Numbered from the stretch's first letter, positions 1-12,663 are shown. The stretch is 64,000 nucleotides of DNA from Sceloporus undulatus (GCF_019175285.1 NC_056525.1:134987452-135051451), one strand, 5' to 3'. Numbers and translations are program-made. The notes: generated by a model not told the origin, from the letters alone.

Positions 1-1000
1 AAACACTGCTTCAGTGTTATTGACGCAGAGGGCAAACAGTCACCATGATCTGTCACCAAGCTTACAGAATCAGTCTCCACAAAGCACCATGATGTCCTAT
101 CTTCCCAATGTGGGGTCAGTGGTGAAGAACATCACCTGGACGACATGGTAGGCATTGTGCCCAGATTCTGTATCTACAGTCACCACCTTCATGACCAGAT
201 AGCCCAGGTTGGCTAATAACAACGTTGTGCCTTCTGTAACTTGTGCAGGGTACAAAATCTAGATTATATTATCATTCAGATGATCCAGAATAAAAACCCT
301 GGGTGTGACACTGCTGCTAAGAGGGGAGATCTCTCATCTTGGGTCTTCACTTTCATTACAGACCCTTTGAATTGTCCATAGTCAAAGGATTGTTGGGGAT
401 AGATGGTGCCAGTCTCAGAGTTAATGGAGATATAGGAAGACATGGGAAGGTCTTGAATGTTGCTGCTGAACATGGAGTACATGATCAATGTGTCTGGTTG
501 ATGTTTTCATGCTAAAAAGGAGGAACCAGAAGGTTGTTTTCTGGCATGTAGATACTGTAGGAAAATTTCTTAAAAGCATAAAAAGTGATATTGAGATCTG
601 AAATCTGTTGGGAGATGGGTTTGTATGTAGAAAGAGGAAGAGTTTCTTTCTCAAGGCTGTGATTATGGTAATATAGTTTGGAGTCTTTTCTCTTTCCAGG
701 GGACAGTCAGACAGAGGTTTGTAGTAATTATTACTACAAAGAAGAATCCTGAAGTGTAAATCACCTTGTAAATAACAGGTAATCTTTCCATTATCTCCAG
801 TACCTTTGTCAGTTTCATTGATTAGAACAATTAAGATATCAAATCCAGTAACTTCAGAGAGTGGGCTGAACAAGGAAAACAGATTTATTTCACGGTAATT
901 GTTGTTCCCATCAAGAATTCTTATTTCAACATTGCTGTCAATTCCTCACTTATAAACCCATGAAGAAGATGCCATTTTCTAGATTATTTTAAGTGCTGGA
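1..1000 (-). pseudogene. PCDHGB: Decayed B-type gamma-protocadherin variable exon (EC3/4 to EC6), runs off left edge
   Basis: Read on the minus strand, this stretch resembles the intact B exons of the window in several frames. Around 905 an EC3-EC4 linker relic is seen. From 873 to 640 EC4 matches in the pattern DKGTGDNGKITCYLQG and PLEREKTPNYITIIT. From 488 to 330 EC5 gives [11 protein letters not shown] and SFDYGQ. From 330 to 1 an EC6 relic follows. The calcium-binding DxNDN linkers are lost (ILDGNNN in place of LDENDN), and stops and frame changes interrupt it throughout, so it cannot encode a receptor. The 5' half (signal peptide, EC1, EC2) is not recognisable; weak similarity may extend to about 1140. 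No promoter element is visible upstream. It is the most downstream exon in the window and clearly older than its neighbours. Confidence 0.82.
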
Positions 1001-2907
1001 AACTTAACTCTACAGATCGGATATCATCTGAGTCTTGGCTAACAGCAGTGGTCTGAAGCTCACCTGAGTAATTGCAGTAGATGAAATTTAAATTTTCCTC
1101 CCTATGACACTGAATGATGAAGTAAAGCATGTATCAGTTTTCATTTGATTTTAAGTACACATAATTTCTTATTAAAGATTGGTGGGAGATTATCCAATCA
1201 AGTGCTTAATTTATCATCATTATTTCCCATATTGGAGATAGACGGTCTTTTCAGAACAGCTCTTCAAATATTTTCTACAAATGCTTTTTAGTTTCTAAAA
1301 TTGTTTTAAGTTTTTGTAATCTTGGAAGACATTCTACAGTGTGATCTGCCTTATACTAAAAACAGACTATTTGCATATCCAGCCCAACATTGTTTATTCT
1401 GATTGGCAGTAGCTCTCCAAGGACTATAGTGGAGAGCCTCCTTAGCAATACACAATGAAATATTTTCAGCTGGAGATAAGAACAACTGAACTGGGACCTT
1501 CTGCATGAAAACAATTGTACTCACTGAATATGCAGCTATGGTGTGCACATCAAACCCGGAACACTATGCCATATGTACAGACAAACAAAATCAAAATTTA
1601 CTACATGTACTGCCAGCTAATGATAACTGTGGATTCAGTCCTATAATCTCTGGTATGGAAAGATCAGATCTCCACAACTGAAGTGCCAAGCTTGGAAGAG
1701 GTTATCAGTTCTATGAATGAGATCCAGTTCCGTGTCACCATGGAATGGTCTACAGCATTAACCTCCTTAGATCTCTCATGTCAGGAGTGGTGAAAGAAGG
1801 GAGAGCAGACCTTGGGCAGGCTGTGGTAGACATTGGAAACACAGCATCCCAAATCTACTACCAGTTCTGTACCACCTCCCTATCAGTGGAAACACTTAGA
1901 CAAGCCCTGAGCTGGTCTAAATGTGAGAAATGGGAGGAATTAGATTCTTGAAAAACAAATAAGCAAATTGCTTATTCAAATTAATGTATGAACAAAAACA
2001 AACCAACAAAGCTATATATCAGAAAAAAGCAAAGTTACAGATCACCTTCACCAGAAACATATACTTTTTCTTATGTCTATGTTTCCAGCACACGCACACA
2101 CACAGCACAGAACTTTCTGCTTTGCATTTTGTTCTGACCTCACAGCCAACAATCAATTCCTTCCTAATCATGCACACTTTGTGTACTGAATATTTAAGTA
2201 TGTAAAGGGATCTTGTAGCACCTTTCAATTAACTGAAAGAGCAGTTAATTATGTAGACTTGAGTCTACTTCGTCAGATGCATGGGGTAGAATGGAAAGTC
2301 CAGATACAGACCTATATAAGCAGTATCTGCAGGAGACTGTCCATAGGAATACAACAATTTGTGGATGTGGAGATGATGTGATCAATTCAATTTTAACAAT
2401 GGTTGTTGGGTGACAATGCAGGAGGAAATATGTTGCCTAAAGCCAAGGTGAGTGGATAATGATATGAATGACTATACTGCATGCATCTAATGAAGAGGTT
2501 TGTAATTTACAAATGAAGATGGGGAACAAGTATGTTATTCTGTAAGCTGCCATACAACTGTTTACAGTTTTATTATTCCAAATAAAATACCTCTAGTGGA
2601 AACTACCTTCACACAAGATGCTGACATTGGAAACACAAGAGGATGCTCATGATCTCAGCTGAACTACAGTTATACAGAAAGGGCTACTTTGAATTTTGAG
2701 TGCCACACAAGACAATCAGGATATTAAAATAACATATTTTCTTCTAGATTAATCCTAACATAGTGTAGTATCAAAGACCACGGAAAAGAACTAGGAATAC
2801 ATAATGTAAGCCAAACTTTAGAAAAATAAAAGCTTACTATAAATTAACTGTCTACCTTGAGCTTAAGAGACAGAGGTAACTCAAAAATTCAAAACCCAGT
2901 AGCTCAC
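1001..2907. other. Spacer between pseudogene and truncated A exon
   Basis: No gene is supported. A short plus-strand open frame at 1745-1951 has no recognisable domain. A (CA)-rich patch lies near 2090-2105. The only recognisable repeat is near 2205-2400 (separate entry). The rest is unremarkable AT-rich DNA. Confidence 0.6.
2205..2400. repeat. Interspersed repeat fragment, family not assigned
   Basis: The motif 'cttgtagcacctttcaattaactgaaag' followed by a short hairpin (arms gtagact/agtctac near 2255) and 'cgtcagatgcatgg' matches my memory of a common interspersed repeat of reptile genomes. I cannot name the family, and the right boundary is a guess. Confidence 0.4.
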
Positions 2908-4719
2908 CTGATTAAAAGACAGATTTTCAGAATCAAAGTCTTCAGCAATAAGGATGTTGTGCTTCACCTGCTGATTAGTTAACGTATTGGAGGGAACTTC
3001 CTTTGAAAGTTTAGTTTTGCTCTTCCTTGAGTCTGTGGTCAGGGAAACGTCATGGCAATAAGACTGAAGAAAGGCTTGGACTCCATCAATCCCCACAAAC
3101 TGGGAAATAGGAACACCACTGCATGTAACTTTTCCAGATTCAAACAGATTAGAATTTCTCCATCTGTGCAGCCTGACGGCCAGTAACACAAGGAGAAACA
3201 TCAAAAACAAGCAGGACACAAAAGCCACTGAAACGACCAGATAAAAGGTGAGATCTGAAGGAGGATCTACAGGAGCTGAGATGCTGGTGAGATCAGAGAG
3301 CATATCAGGGATGCTGTCAGCCAGCACCACAGTGACTGTGACATAGGCAGAGAGAGGGGGCTGCCCATTGTCCTTCACTAAGACCACCAGGCTTTGCTTG
3401 AGGGCATCTTTCTCCAGAAGGAACCGGACTGTCCTGATCTCTCCAGTGTGGAGTCCCAGATTAAAGAGCCCTGGCTCTGTGGCCTTGGTCAGTTGGTAGG
3501 AGAGCCAGGCATTCTGGCCAGAATCCGCATCCACTGCCACCACTTTAGTGACCAGGTATCCTGGCTCAGAGGAGTGAGGGGCCAGCTCTATCCCAGTGGA
3601 GCCATCGGTGGGAGGAGAAGGGTAGAGGATTTCTGGAGCATTGTCATTCTGATCCAGGATGAAGAGAGTCACTGAGACACTGGAGCTGAGTGGTGGGGAG
3701 CCTCCATCTTGTGCCTTGACCTGGAACTGAATCTCTTGGATCTCTTCATAATCAAAAGAGTTCAAGGCATAGACATCTCCAGTCTCAGAGTTAATGGACA
3801 GGTAGGAAGAGAGGGGAGAATCCCCTATTTCACTTTCAGTGATAGAATAGCATATTCTGGCATTCTCTTCCCAGTCTGGATCATTTGCTTTTAGGGAAAA
3901 GATGGAGGCCCCTCTTTGGTTATTCTCCATAATATAGGAGGTATAGGCTGATTCTGCGAAAATTGGGTGGTTGTCATTTATATCTAAAATCTGGAGTGAG
4001 ACTGTGCAATTTGTAGAAAGTGGAGGCACCCCGTGATCAGTGACTGTAATGCTGATATTATAATATGCTGCTTGCTCTCTATCCAGAGGTCTCTCTGTCA
4101 TCAAACTGTAATAATTATTGTAAGATTTTTTCAACTGAAAAGGGAGACTAGTGTCAATGGAGCAGAAGACTTTCCCATTTGTTTCTGAATCTTGATCTTG
4201 TATTTTTAGAAGGGCAACTACTGTCCCTGGTGGTGAATCCTCAGAAACAAAGTTAATATGAGAAGATACTTCTACTTGGGGTGCATTGTCATTCACATCA
4301 GTAACTGTTATAATTACTTTTGCTCTGTCAGACAAACCTCCCTCATCCTCTGCTTCCACTGGAAACTCATACAAGGGTGATTCCTCATAGTCAAGGTTCT
4401 TTGTCAGTGTTATTTCACCTGTAGCAGAATTTAAGTGAAATATTTGGGTTGCTGCTTCCTCAATATTTCTGAAAGAATAGTTTACTTCTCCATTGCTTCC
4501 TTCATCCAGATCAGTTGCGCTTACTGTACAGAGTGTGGATCCTTTGGGAATATCTTTCTTGACAGTGACTTTATAGACAAGTTGGTTAAAAACTGTTGAA
4601 TTGTCATTTGCATCGAGAACAATTACTTGAACTAGCACAGTGCTTGACCTAACTGGATTACCACCATTCGTAGCTGTCAGTATTAGATCATAAACTGACT
4701 GCTCTTCCCTGTCTAGCAT
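2908..4719 (-). pseudogene. PCDHGA: 5'-truncated A-type gamma-protocadherin variable exon (end of EC2 to donor)
   Basis: An uninterrupted minus-strand frame starts at MLDREEQSVYDLIL, the end of EC2, and continues through EC3 (VTDVNDNAP linker), EC4, EC5 (SINSETGDVYAL), EC6 ([19 protein letters not shown]), the membrane helix [26 protein letters not shown] and the A-type tail [22 protein letters not shown]. It ends at the splice donor CAG|GTGAG (last exon base 2908). The signal peptide, EC1 and most of EC2 are absent, and homology stops abruptly at about 4720. No CSE promoter is seen in the next kilobase. About 1.8 kb remains open without a stop, so either the truncation is recent or gene conversion keeps the 3' part clean. 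An A-specific oddity is VQAF and CHDV where sisters have VRAF and CHEV. Without EC1-EC2 it could not make the normal trans dimer, so it is probably a pseudogene. Confidence 0.85.
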
Positions 4720-6221
4720 TGAAAGTATTGAAAAGATTTCTGTCAAAATTTGCTTTCATGTTTATCTTTGCATAGCATTTCATCTGTAGAAGAGAATTCA
4801 TTTATGTCCTGATTAAATCAACAGACATGTTTCACATGGGACACATTGCACATGGCTCACAAATGTGGGCAGTCTTATCCACTGCCTTTTGGAGAAGGAA
4901 ACAATCAACAGGGCTACTGAGCCTGGACTTTGGGCGACTAAGCTAAGTGAGGTTTATGTTTGTTTGTTTACGTTTTGTGTTTAAATAAGAACAGCTGTCA
5001 CCATTACATGATCACATATTTCTATCCAGATAGAGAAGTGGTGTGAACAACACTAAGGAAAAAGCATGTGAAACTAGGAACTGTTCTTTCTTCATTGAAT
5101 AGTAGCTCAGTTGCTCCCCTCTATAATAATGCTATATTATAAGTACACATGATTGCAGGAAGGGTAGTAGCAAATGATAACAAGTCTCATGGCAAAATGA
5201 GTGATACTCTGTAAGAGTAAAAGCAGAGCAGTGGCAGCAGTACAGAAGTACAGAAGTAATAGGACACGTACATCATTTACTCTACATGTGAAAATAAGCA
5301 TTACATCATAATTCAAGAGAGTTTTTAAAATGCCACATGAGCACAAGATACTTTTCAGAACTCCAACTATGTCTGTACTATAACTTAGTATAAGTGTTTC
5401 TGTTTGTCTGTCTGTCAGCAGGTCATATTGCATTTTGCCAGTATGAATCCACATGCCTGATCTGAGAGGCATCAAACTTGGTATGTTATCAGTGGGAACA
5501 AAGAAAGACTACAGCAAGATATTAAATCTCTTCTATCACCTACTTTGGGTACTGCTTGAACAAAGTTTTTAGATTTCTGTATTTATCTTTTTGTTTCCTT
5601 ATTGAAAGCAGGTTTATGAAAAGATTTTTTTAAAAAGCAAATTTACATTTACGTCAGCCTCTGAAATGAAATGTGGAAGTTCAGAACAGAGTGATATCCC
5701 CCCCCCCCCCAGAAAGTAGCTCTTTTGGGTTCATTTTGCATAGAGCCTGTTGTGAAACACATCTTAAGGATAAGGTCTACCAGTCAAATTTACATGTACT
5801 GTAATTGAAACCATAAATGAATCCATCAATATCAATATCAACCTAGGTAACATTTGCACAGTGTCTCTTGCTACTCTCAGCCAGACGGCAAAGCAAATAT
5901 CCCAGTTCCTCAGCATGTAAAAAAAACTTTTAAAAAATGCCCTTTTAAATATCCTTTTCATATCAGGTGCAGCTAGTATAGTGAATTAGGTAGTTAAAAA
6001 GCATTCCATAGCCACTTTCAGTTGTACAAATCAATAGTGCTACCCTACTGAATAGATTAATAAAGTACATTAGTTTTTACACGTTTACCCGAGTTAATTT
6101 GTGCACATGACTCTGTGTATGTGTGCACATGCATGTACGGAGGAATAAAGACAGGGAAGGAGAGAGAAAAAGTATTTTTACTAGAAGTAGTTATGAAAAT
6201 GAAAGAGCATAATCATAATCT

Positions 6222-6480
6222 TCCTAGAATCCTAGAGTTGGAAGAGACCCCAAGGGCCAGCCAGTCTAACCCACTGCCATGGAGGAAATCACAATCAAAG
6301 CACCCACAACAGAGGCCATCCAGCCTCTGTTTAAAAACCTCCAAAGAAGGAGACTCGGCCACACTCCGAGGGAGTGCGTTCCACTGTTAAACAGCTCTTA
6401 CTGTCAGGAAGTTCCTTCTAATGTTTAGGTGGAATCTCTTTTCCTGTACCTTGCATCAATTGTTCTGGGTCCTAGGAAAT
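6222..6480 (-). mobile_element. CR1 LINE 3'-end fragment
   Basis: Plus-strand text reads 'tagaatcctagagttggaag' then 'gaccccaagggccagccagt', 'ccagcctctgtttaaaaacc', 'ggagtgcgttccactgtt' and 'aggaagttccttctaatg'. This is the reverse complement of the well-known CR1 3' region of birds and reptiles. It is 5'-truncated, as is usual for CR1, with no coding capacity. Confidence 0.85.
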
Positions 6481-6974
6481 TATCCCATGGAGGCTTACCG
6501 TTGCTAAAACATTGCTAAACCATCCCAAAAGCAGCCATTTCCCCAATAATAGGAACACGTGTGGTGATATAATGTGCTGTTTGCTTCTTCATATCTTAGT
6601 ATTTGTTCTTAACATGGATGGGAAACAATACTATATCCACTTACCTTTACATTATTTTTGCTTAACTCAGTAGGACTGGTATCAAAGGTCACATGAGATG
6701 ACCGAACTTCTAACTGTCAAGAAGACCAACTGATATAAGTCTTTCAGTTAGAATTTTCACATCTTTCAGTTAGAATTTTCATTAGTTCCTATGGTTTCAA
6801 CATTTCAAATGTAACACAGTTTTACCAGTAAGCAGCGTATTATTCTTTGGGGGGTGGGGTGGTGGTGGTGATGGCACAGAAAGTGATAAAATACATGAAT
6901 AGAATATCTTAGACAAGAAGGAAAGTAGATTTCATTGCCCACAATGTCACTATTAGCTCTGTTATAGTTTGATA

Positions 6975-7197
6975 TAGGGCCCTGATGGCACAACGGTTAA
7001 ATGATGCTACTGCAGCCACAACGTTGTTTGTTTGATCCTAGAGGAGGGTTCCACCATCCACTCGGACTTCCATCCTTTCATAGATCAGTAAAATGAGTAC
7101 CCAGCTTGTGTACAATTTACACATTGTAAATTGTTTAGGGAGTGCTAGTTCACTGATACTGAAGAAATGTAAAAATGTACTTGCTATTGCTATTCCT
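6975..7197 (+). mobile_element. tRNA-derived SINE (lizard ACA/Squam-like)
   Basis: It begins with 'gggccctgatggcacaacgg' (A-box-like), has a B-box-like 'gtttgatcctagagg', the body 'taaaatgagtacccagcttg', and ends 'gaaatgtacttgctattgc'. Three further copies of the same family are in the window (23295, 26300, 53948). This copy is diverged and has lost part of the middle. Confidence 0.8.
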
Positions 7198-8170
7198 TGA
7201 GGAATATGAAAATCAGGTGATGTACAGTAATTTGAAATTAAACACCTCTGTCATTGCACTAGATAAAATATTACTCCAAAATTAAGTGGATTTTTGAGAA
7301 ATTAAAATACTTCTATGCATATTTATATATTTGTTGTCCCTGTGTCCAATCATTATGAAGAGAAGAGAATTAAAATAAAAATGTCACTAGGGAATTGCCA
7401 TTAGCAAATCATGCTCAGGCAAGGTGCTTGGTCAAGGGAGCACCCAAGCTTCTTATGATGCTTTTGGCTTCTCCAGTCCCACTTTACATCTGACTGGGTT
7501 GAACCTGATTGGCTAGTTTTCTGCTTTTCTTCAGAACCTGTAAAAACTTTGTAGGCTCCTGGAAATGCAAATGTTTATCGGTCCGGAGAAGATGATGTCT
7601 GCCTCACTCCACCTCAACACAGTCTGCAAATGGTGTTCCGCATTAATTCTGGGAATGCTCTTAATGCTACAAATATGCCAATATCATTATGATACTGAAC
7701 CAACAGCAAAACCAAGAGACTTGTATAAAGGAAACCAAAATCTGCATTTGTTGCAAATATGTCTGGTACATTCTATGAAATAACAACAACAAATGAACTA
7801 TTTTAATGATGTGGGAGCTTTATACTTAAACATCAGGTTTTTTGTGATCCTAGTAGACCAATGAAGAAAAGAAAGAGGGAAAAACAAGAATAATATCCCA
7901 GGCAAAGCTTAAATTCCTTGCAATGCCACAACTCCCATTGGTTCCCACCACTGGCTATGCTACTTACAGCTGAGGAGAGTGGCAGTTCAAAAATATCTGG
8001 AAGAGCACACATTCTCCATTCCTAATGAAGGCTACTTGTAGAATATCTTTCCAACTAAAATAACACGTTGTTTCCAGAATCACTACCGACAACAGACAGA
8101 TGGAAAAATTATCTCAAAATAAATGGGTGCTAATATAGTCAAAGAAAGTCTCATGCATCAAAAGTTATTA

Positions 8171-8398
8171 CAGTCTGCCCTCCATATCCACCAATTTGTT
8201 ATCCATGGATTCAAGCACCAAGGTTTAAAGATATTTTAAAAATAAATCAGTTCCAAAAACCATATCTTGATTTTCCATTTTATATAAAGGACACCATTTT
8301 ACTATCCCGTTGTATTTAATGGGACTTCAGCCACCAGGGATTTTGATATCCGCCGGAAATCATGGAACCAAACCCTAATGGATAACAATGGCCCACCG
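8171..8398. mobile_element. Non-autonomous Tc1/mariner (Tigger-like) element with TA target duplication
   Basis: It starts 'cagtctgccctccatatcca' and ends near 'ggcccaccg', with TA at both flanks (8169-8170, 8399-8400). Internal 'attttatataaaggacacca' and 'taatgggacttcagcc' are shared with the copy at 17258-17483. The ends and TA duplication fit a pogo/Tigger-derived MITE. It has no coding capacity. Confidence 0.7.
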
Positions 8399-8506
8399 TA
8401 CCTTGCCTTGATTATAATTAGATCAGACACATGGGAACTATATTCTCATATTGAAAGAAATATAAAACATGAAATGAAAATCTTTTAAATTTGATTATTT
8501 GCTCAC

Positions 8507-10924
8507 CTGTATTAGATCACCATTATTCAAGCATACATCTTCCCCAGATAGGATAGGGTTTTTTAAATCAGAGTTCTGTTCTTTGCTTGGAGAACCTGAA
8601 TAAATTATCTTAGAAGTATCAAACTTGCTTTTCCTAGAATCATTGGTTAGAGAAAACTCATGGCAGTAAGACTGAAGAAAGGCCCGGACTCCATCAATCC
8701 CCACAAACTGTGAAACTGGAACACCACTGAAGTTAACATTACCAGACTGAGACAGCTGAGAATTTCTCCATCTGTACAATTTGATGGCCATTAACACAAG
8801 AAGGAAGGTCAAGAATAAGCAGGATACAAAAGCCACTGCAACCACCAAATAGAAGGTGAGATCTGAAGGAGGATCTATAGGAGCTGAAATGCTGATGAGA
8901 TCTGAGAGCATTTCAGGGATGCTGTCAGCCAGCACCACAGTGACTGTGACAGAGGCAGACAAAGGGGGCTGCCCATTGTCCTTCACCAAGATAACTAGGC
9001 TTTGCTTGAGGGCATCTTTCTCCAGAAGGAAGCGGGCTGTCCTGATCTCTCCAGTGTGGAGTCCCAGAGTGAAGAGCCCTGGCTCTGTGGCCTTGGTCAG
9101 CTGGTAGGAGAGCCAGGCGTTCTGGCCAGAATCTGCATCCACTGCCACCACCTTAGTGACCAGGTATCCTGGTTCAGAGGAGCGAGGGGCCAGCTCTATC
9201 CCAGTAGAGCCATCGGTGGGAGGAGAAGGGTAGAGGATTTCCGGAGCATTGTCATTCTGATCCAGGATGAAGAGTGTCACTGAGATATTGGAGCTGAGTG
9301 GTGGGGAGCCTCCATCTTGGGCCTTCACCCAGAACTGAATTTCCTGGATCTCTTCATAATTAAAGGAGTCTAAGGCATAAACAATCCCAGTCTCAGAGTT
9401 AATGGAGAGGTAAGAGGACAGGAGTGATTTCCTTATTTGATCATCAATAATGGAATAGAATATTCTGGCATTCTCTTCCCAGTCCGGGTCATTTGCTTTT
9501 AGGGAAAAGATGGAAGTTCCTCTTGGATTATTCTCTAGAAGATAAGAGGTGTATGATGATTTCACAAATATCGGAGGGTTATCGTTTGTGTCTTCCACCT
9601 GCATAGAAATAATCTCAAAGGTAGAGAGTGTAGGAGTCCCTTTATCATTTGCTGTAATGGTAATATTGTAAGATGCCACTTCTTCTCTGTCAAGGATTCT
9701 CTCTGTCACTAATGTATAAAAATCGTCTTGTGTTTGCTTTAGCAGAAATGGTAGGGTGCTGGGAACTGAACATGTAACCTGCCCATTGACTCCTGAATCT
9801 TTATCTTGTACATTCAAAATGGCAACAATAGTTCCTGTTGGTGAGTTCTCAGAGACAGAACCGATTACAAATGTCACTGTTAATTCTGGTGCATTATCAT
9901 TTAAGTCTGTAACAAAGATCACAACCTTTGTTCTGTCACTCAGCCCACCCCCATCTGTGGCTTGTACTTCAAATTCATATAAGGATGATTCTTCATAGTC
10001 AAGGTTCCCTGCTAGGGTAATTTCTCCAGTTGTGGAATTCAACAGAAAAATCTGGGATATTCTTTTGGTGATTTTTTGGAAAGAATATTTCATTTCTGCA
10101 TTGATTCCCTCATCCAGATCTGTGGCTTTTACTGTAGCAATCGTGGACCATCTGGGAATGTTCTCATTGACATTCACCTCATAGGCTGATTGGCTGAAAA
10201 TGGGTGCATTGTCATTTGAGTCAAGAACAGTGATGTGGATTTGTAATGTGCCAGATCTGATTGGATCACCTCCATCGGTAGCTATCAGGATTAGATCATA
10301 AATTGATTGCACCTCCCTGTCTAGAGCTTTCTCCAACACCATTTTAGTGTGCCTTACACCATCTTCTTCTCTTTGCACCAATAATGAAAAATGATTGCTT
10401 CCTGTGAGTTCATAGCCCTGGATAGAATTTGTCCCCAGATCTGGATCTTGAGCTTCAAGGAGAGGGAATTGTGATCCAGGGTTAGATGTTTCACTGATTT
10501 TCAGTTCCCATCCCATCGACAGAAAAGAAGGGGCATTATCATTTACATCTAAAATTTCTACTTCAATGACATAAAGCTTTAACGTGCTCTCAACAATAAC
10601 TTGGAACTTTAAGATACAGATCTCTGCTTTTGCACAAATTTCCTCTCTGTCAATTCTCTCAGAGGTCTGTAAATGCCCACTGTGAAAATTCAGTTCAAAA
10701 TATTGGATCATACCTTTACTAGTAACAATGCGGAGTCCATGCTCTGAAACTTGCTTTCTGTCCATTCCCAGATCATTTGCAATGTTCCCCACAAAAGAGC
10801 CTTTGTGCATCTCTTCAGGAATGGAATAACGAATTTGCCCAGAGATTGCCTTCCAAATGAACACCATGATAAGGCAGTGCAGGATTCCTCCTCTGAAGTT
10901 CCAAAGACTGCGTTTTTCTTCCAT
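8507..10924 (-). CDS. PCDHGA: Gamma-protocadherin A-type variable exon, intact
   Basis: 806 codons, open from ATG 10924 to splice donor CAG|GTGAG. The ATG chosen (MEEKRSLWNF) is the one conserved in sister exons (MEE/MEN); an open frame continues upstream only through non-ATG codons. Order: signal peptide about 1-30 (ILHCLIMVFIWKAISG), EC1 31-130 (IPEEMHKGSFVGNIANDLGM, DREEIC, DVNDNAP), EC2 to about 236, EC3 to 342, EC4 to 446, EC5 to 556, EC6 to about 665, membrane helix about 680-705 ([20 protein letters not shown]), then the A-type tail [20 protein letters not shown]. Known family role: a neuronal cell-surface adhesion isoform, homophilic through EC1-EC4, spliced to shared constant exons (not in the window). 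A CSE promoter lies about 165 bp upstream. EC6 is nearly identical to that of the other A exons, while EC1-EC3 are distinctive. Confidence 0.96.
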
Positions 10925-11084
10925 TCTCTTGCAGTTCTGATTCAAAGCAGATTCTGTGAGGCTTTAAAGCGTTTTATTCCCTAAACCATCAATCCAAGTC
11001 TCGTCTATCTGGTATCTGTTAGTTTCGTTCCTGTCTATTTTACCAGCAGAGATGGCTGGTTGAAGCTCTCTATACATTTCTCTG

Positions 11085-11110
11085 CTGGATTGGTGAACAG
11101 TGACACCTAG
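11085..11110 (-). promoter_or_regulatory. Protocadherin CSE (CGCT-box type) of the 8507-10924 exon
   Basis: Sense strand: GGTGTCACTGTTCACCAA. It matches the element found before the other A exons. The core reads CACT where two sister promoters read CGCT, so the core CpG has been lost. In mammals the CSE binds CTCF and fixes promoter choice; that role is inferred here by position and motif. Confidence 0.75.
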
Positions 11111-11645
11111 AGTTATAACCAAAAACTACAGGTGCTTCATGTTGGCATTGTAAACACAAACCAAATTTTATTTTTCTTATATTATGATCATTTTAGTTAT
11201 ATTCACAACCTAATCAATTCATCCATAGGGCCATATTGCAGGACTGTACATTGAATTACATTTCCCTGAATCAATAATATGCTTCTTTAAAATATGCATG
11301 CATAGCATAGCTAGATTGATACATCTGATGACTGATATTGACTGATTTGGTGATGTACATTATATTCTTGCTCTTCATGTGTCATCTGCAGAAGAACTGC
11401 ATCCACACAAATCAAGTTGCATAACCAAGGCAGACTAAATTAAGTTTGGCATCTGAAGGGGAGGGGGAATCTCAGAAGCACCTTCTCTTTTTCTCTGGCT
11501 ATAAAAAGTAACACTTTTTAAAATTAATTAATTAATTATACTTTGCTGACTTTTGATGGATCCCAGAAGAAGCTACCTTGGGTAACTACCTAATTCTGGC
11601 AAGATGGTAGTGTTATAGCTGACTAAAAATCTATTGTCTGAGGTC

Positions 11646-11860
11646 CAAAACACACTGCAGAAATAATCCAGTTTGAGACCACTTTAATTGCTGCAGCTCA
11701 GGGCTAGGGAATCCTAGTAATTGTAGTTTATTGTGGCAGCAGAATTCCCAGACAGAGAAGGGTAAATGTATCACAAAACTACACTTCCCAGAATTCCCTA
11801 GCATTGAGCCAGGGCAGTGAAAGCAGTCTCAAACCTGATTATTTCTGCAATGTGTTTTGA
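11646..11860. mobile_element. MITE with about 45-bp terminal inverted repeats
   Basis: The left end 'caaaacacactgcagaaata' and right end 'atttctgcaatgtgttttg' are inverted copies. The similarity continues inward (tttgagaccact / gcagtctcaaa) for about 45 bp, and the interior contains 'aattgtagttt' and 'aaactacacttcccagaatt', also mutually inverted. This fits a short non-autonomous DNA transposon, probably hAT-type. I did not find a clear target duplication. Confidence 0.7.
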
Positions 11861-12663
11861 ACCTGTAACTAAAGTTAATACTGATCCAATAAAACTCCTT
11901 CTCCACACCGTAATTTGGCACACACCCAGCAGATCTTCTCCCCAACCCCACAGGACTTGAATTATGAAAGGTTCCAGTGTCAGAGAATGTCACAGGACAT
12001 CACTTGTCAGAGATAAGGCATGTTGTCTTGGAGGTGAGGGCAGGGAATCTGAGATAAACATATTTCTTAATCCAAAGGCTTTTTCTGCCCTCTGTGGGGG
12101 AGGTCTAGTGTACCCTGTTCCTGAGACCAAAGGTTCTCACGAAAACAATCTAAAATAACTCTTCAATACTAATGCAACTGTTGTTTCAAAAGATAAATTA
12201 TAAAACCATCATTAAACTACACACACACAAAACCTCAAGAAGATAAGTTGTTTAAAAACAGCAGTCAGTAAAAGTATTGCTCTGTCTTTAGCTACTAGGT
12301 CCAGATGCCTTAGTTTAGAAACTAAAATATTATGGTTTAGGTAACCACCTACCAGAAGTGCAAGCTCTTCCAAGTGCTAGATGCTACTACTTGAAAGACC
12401 TTTTGCCCTGACACTACTTCCCTAATATGTGAAGATGGGAGAAGCAGATCTTGGTGTTTGGGCAGGCTTATAAGCGATCTTTTTGGATTTTCTCATTTCA
12501 ACCTGTTGTCCCTTTTTTCAACCCTCAGAATCACATGTGGCTTTTTTCCCTGTCCCTGTTTGGTACCACAGGTCTGCAAGGTTCCTTTAGCTTCCAGCTG
12601 AAGCTGGACTGAAAGCTGACATTCCTTAGCATTTTGAAGGAATTAAGAAATATTACTCTCCAA

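Larger units (their letters stand above)
4720..8506. other. Spacer upstream of the truncated A exon
   Basis: No gene is supported. It contains a CR1 fragment, a tRNA-derived SINE and a Tigger-like MITE (separate entries), plus a C homopolymer at about 5698-5710. The remainder (4720-6220, 6480-6970, 7200-8170) shows nothing I recognise. Confidence 0.6.

Noticed and set aside
1745-1951. 68-codon plus-strand open frame
   Set aside because: No recognisable domain, no paralogue in other spacers, and length within chance expectation.
4985-5020. Possible degenerate CSE ('gaacagctgtcacc') upstream of the truncated A exon
   Set aside because: It lacks the flanks TTGGT and CCAGAGGC shared by all real elements and lies beyond the point where exon homology ends; a chance match is likely.
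8507-10924. Assignment to the alpha or delta2 protocadherin groups
   Set aside because: The tails [20 protein letters not shown] and [20 protein letters not shown] are gamma A and gamma B signatures; alpha exons carry different cytoplasmic ends.
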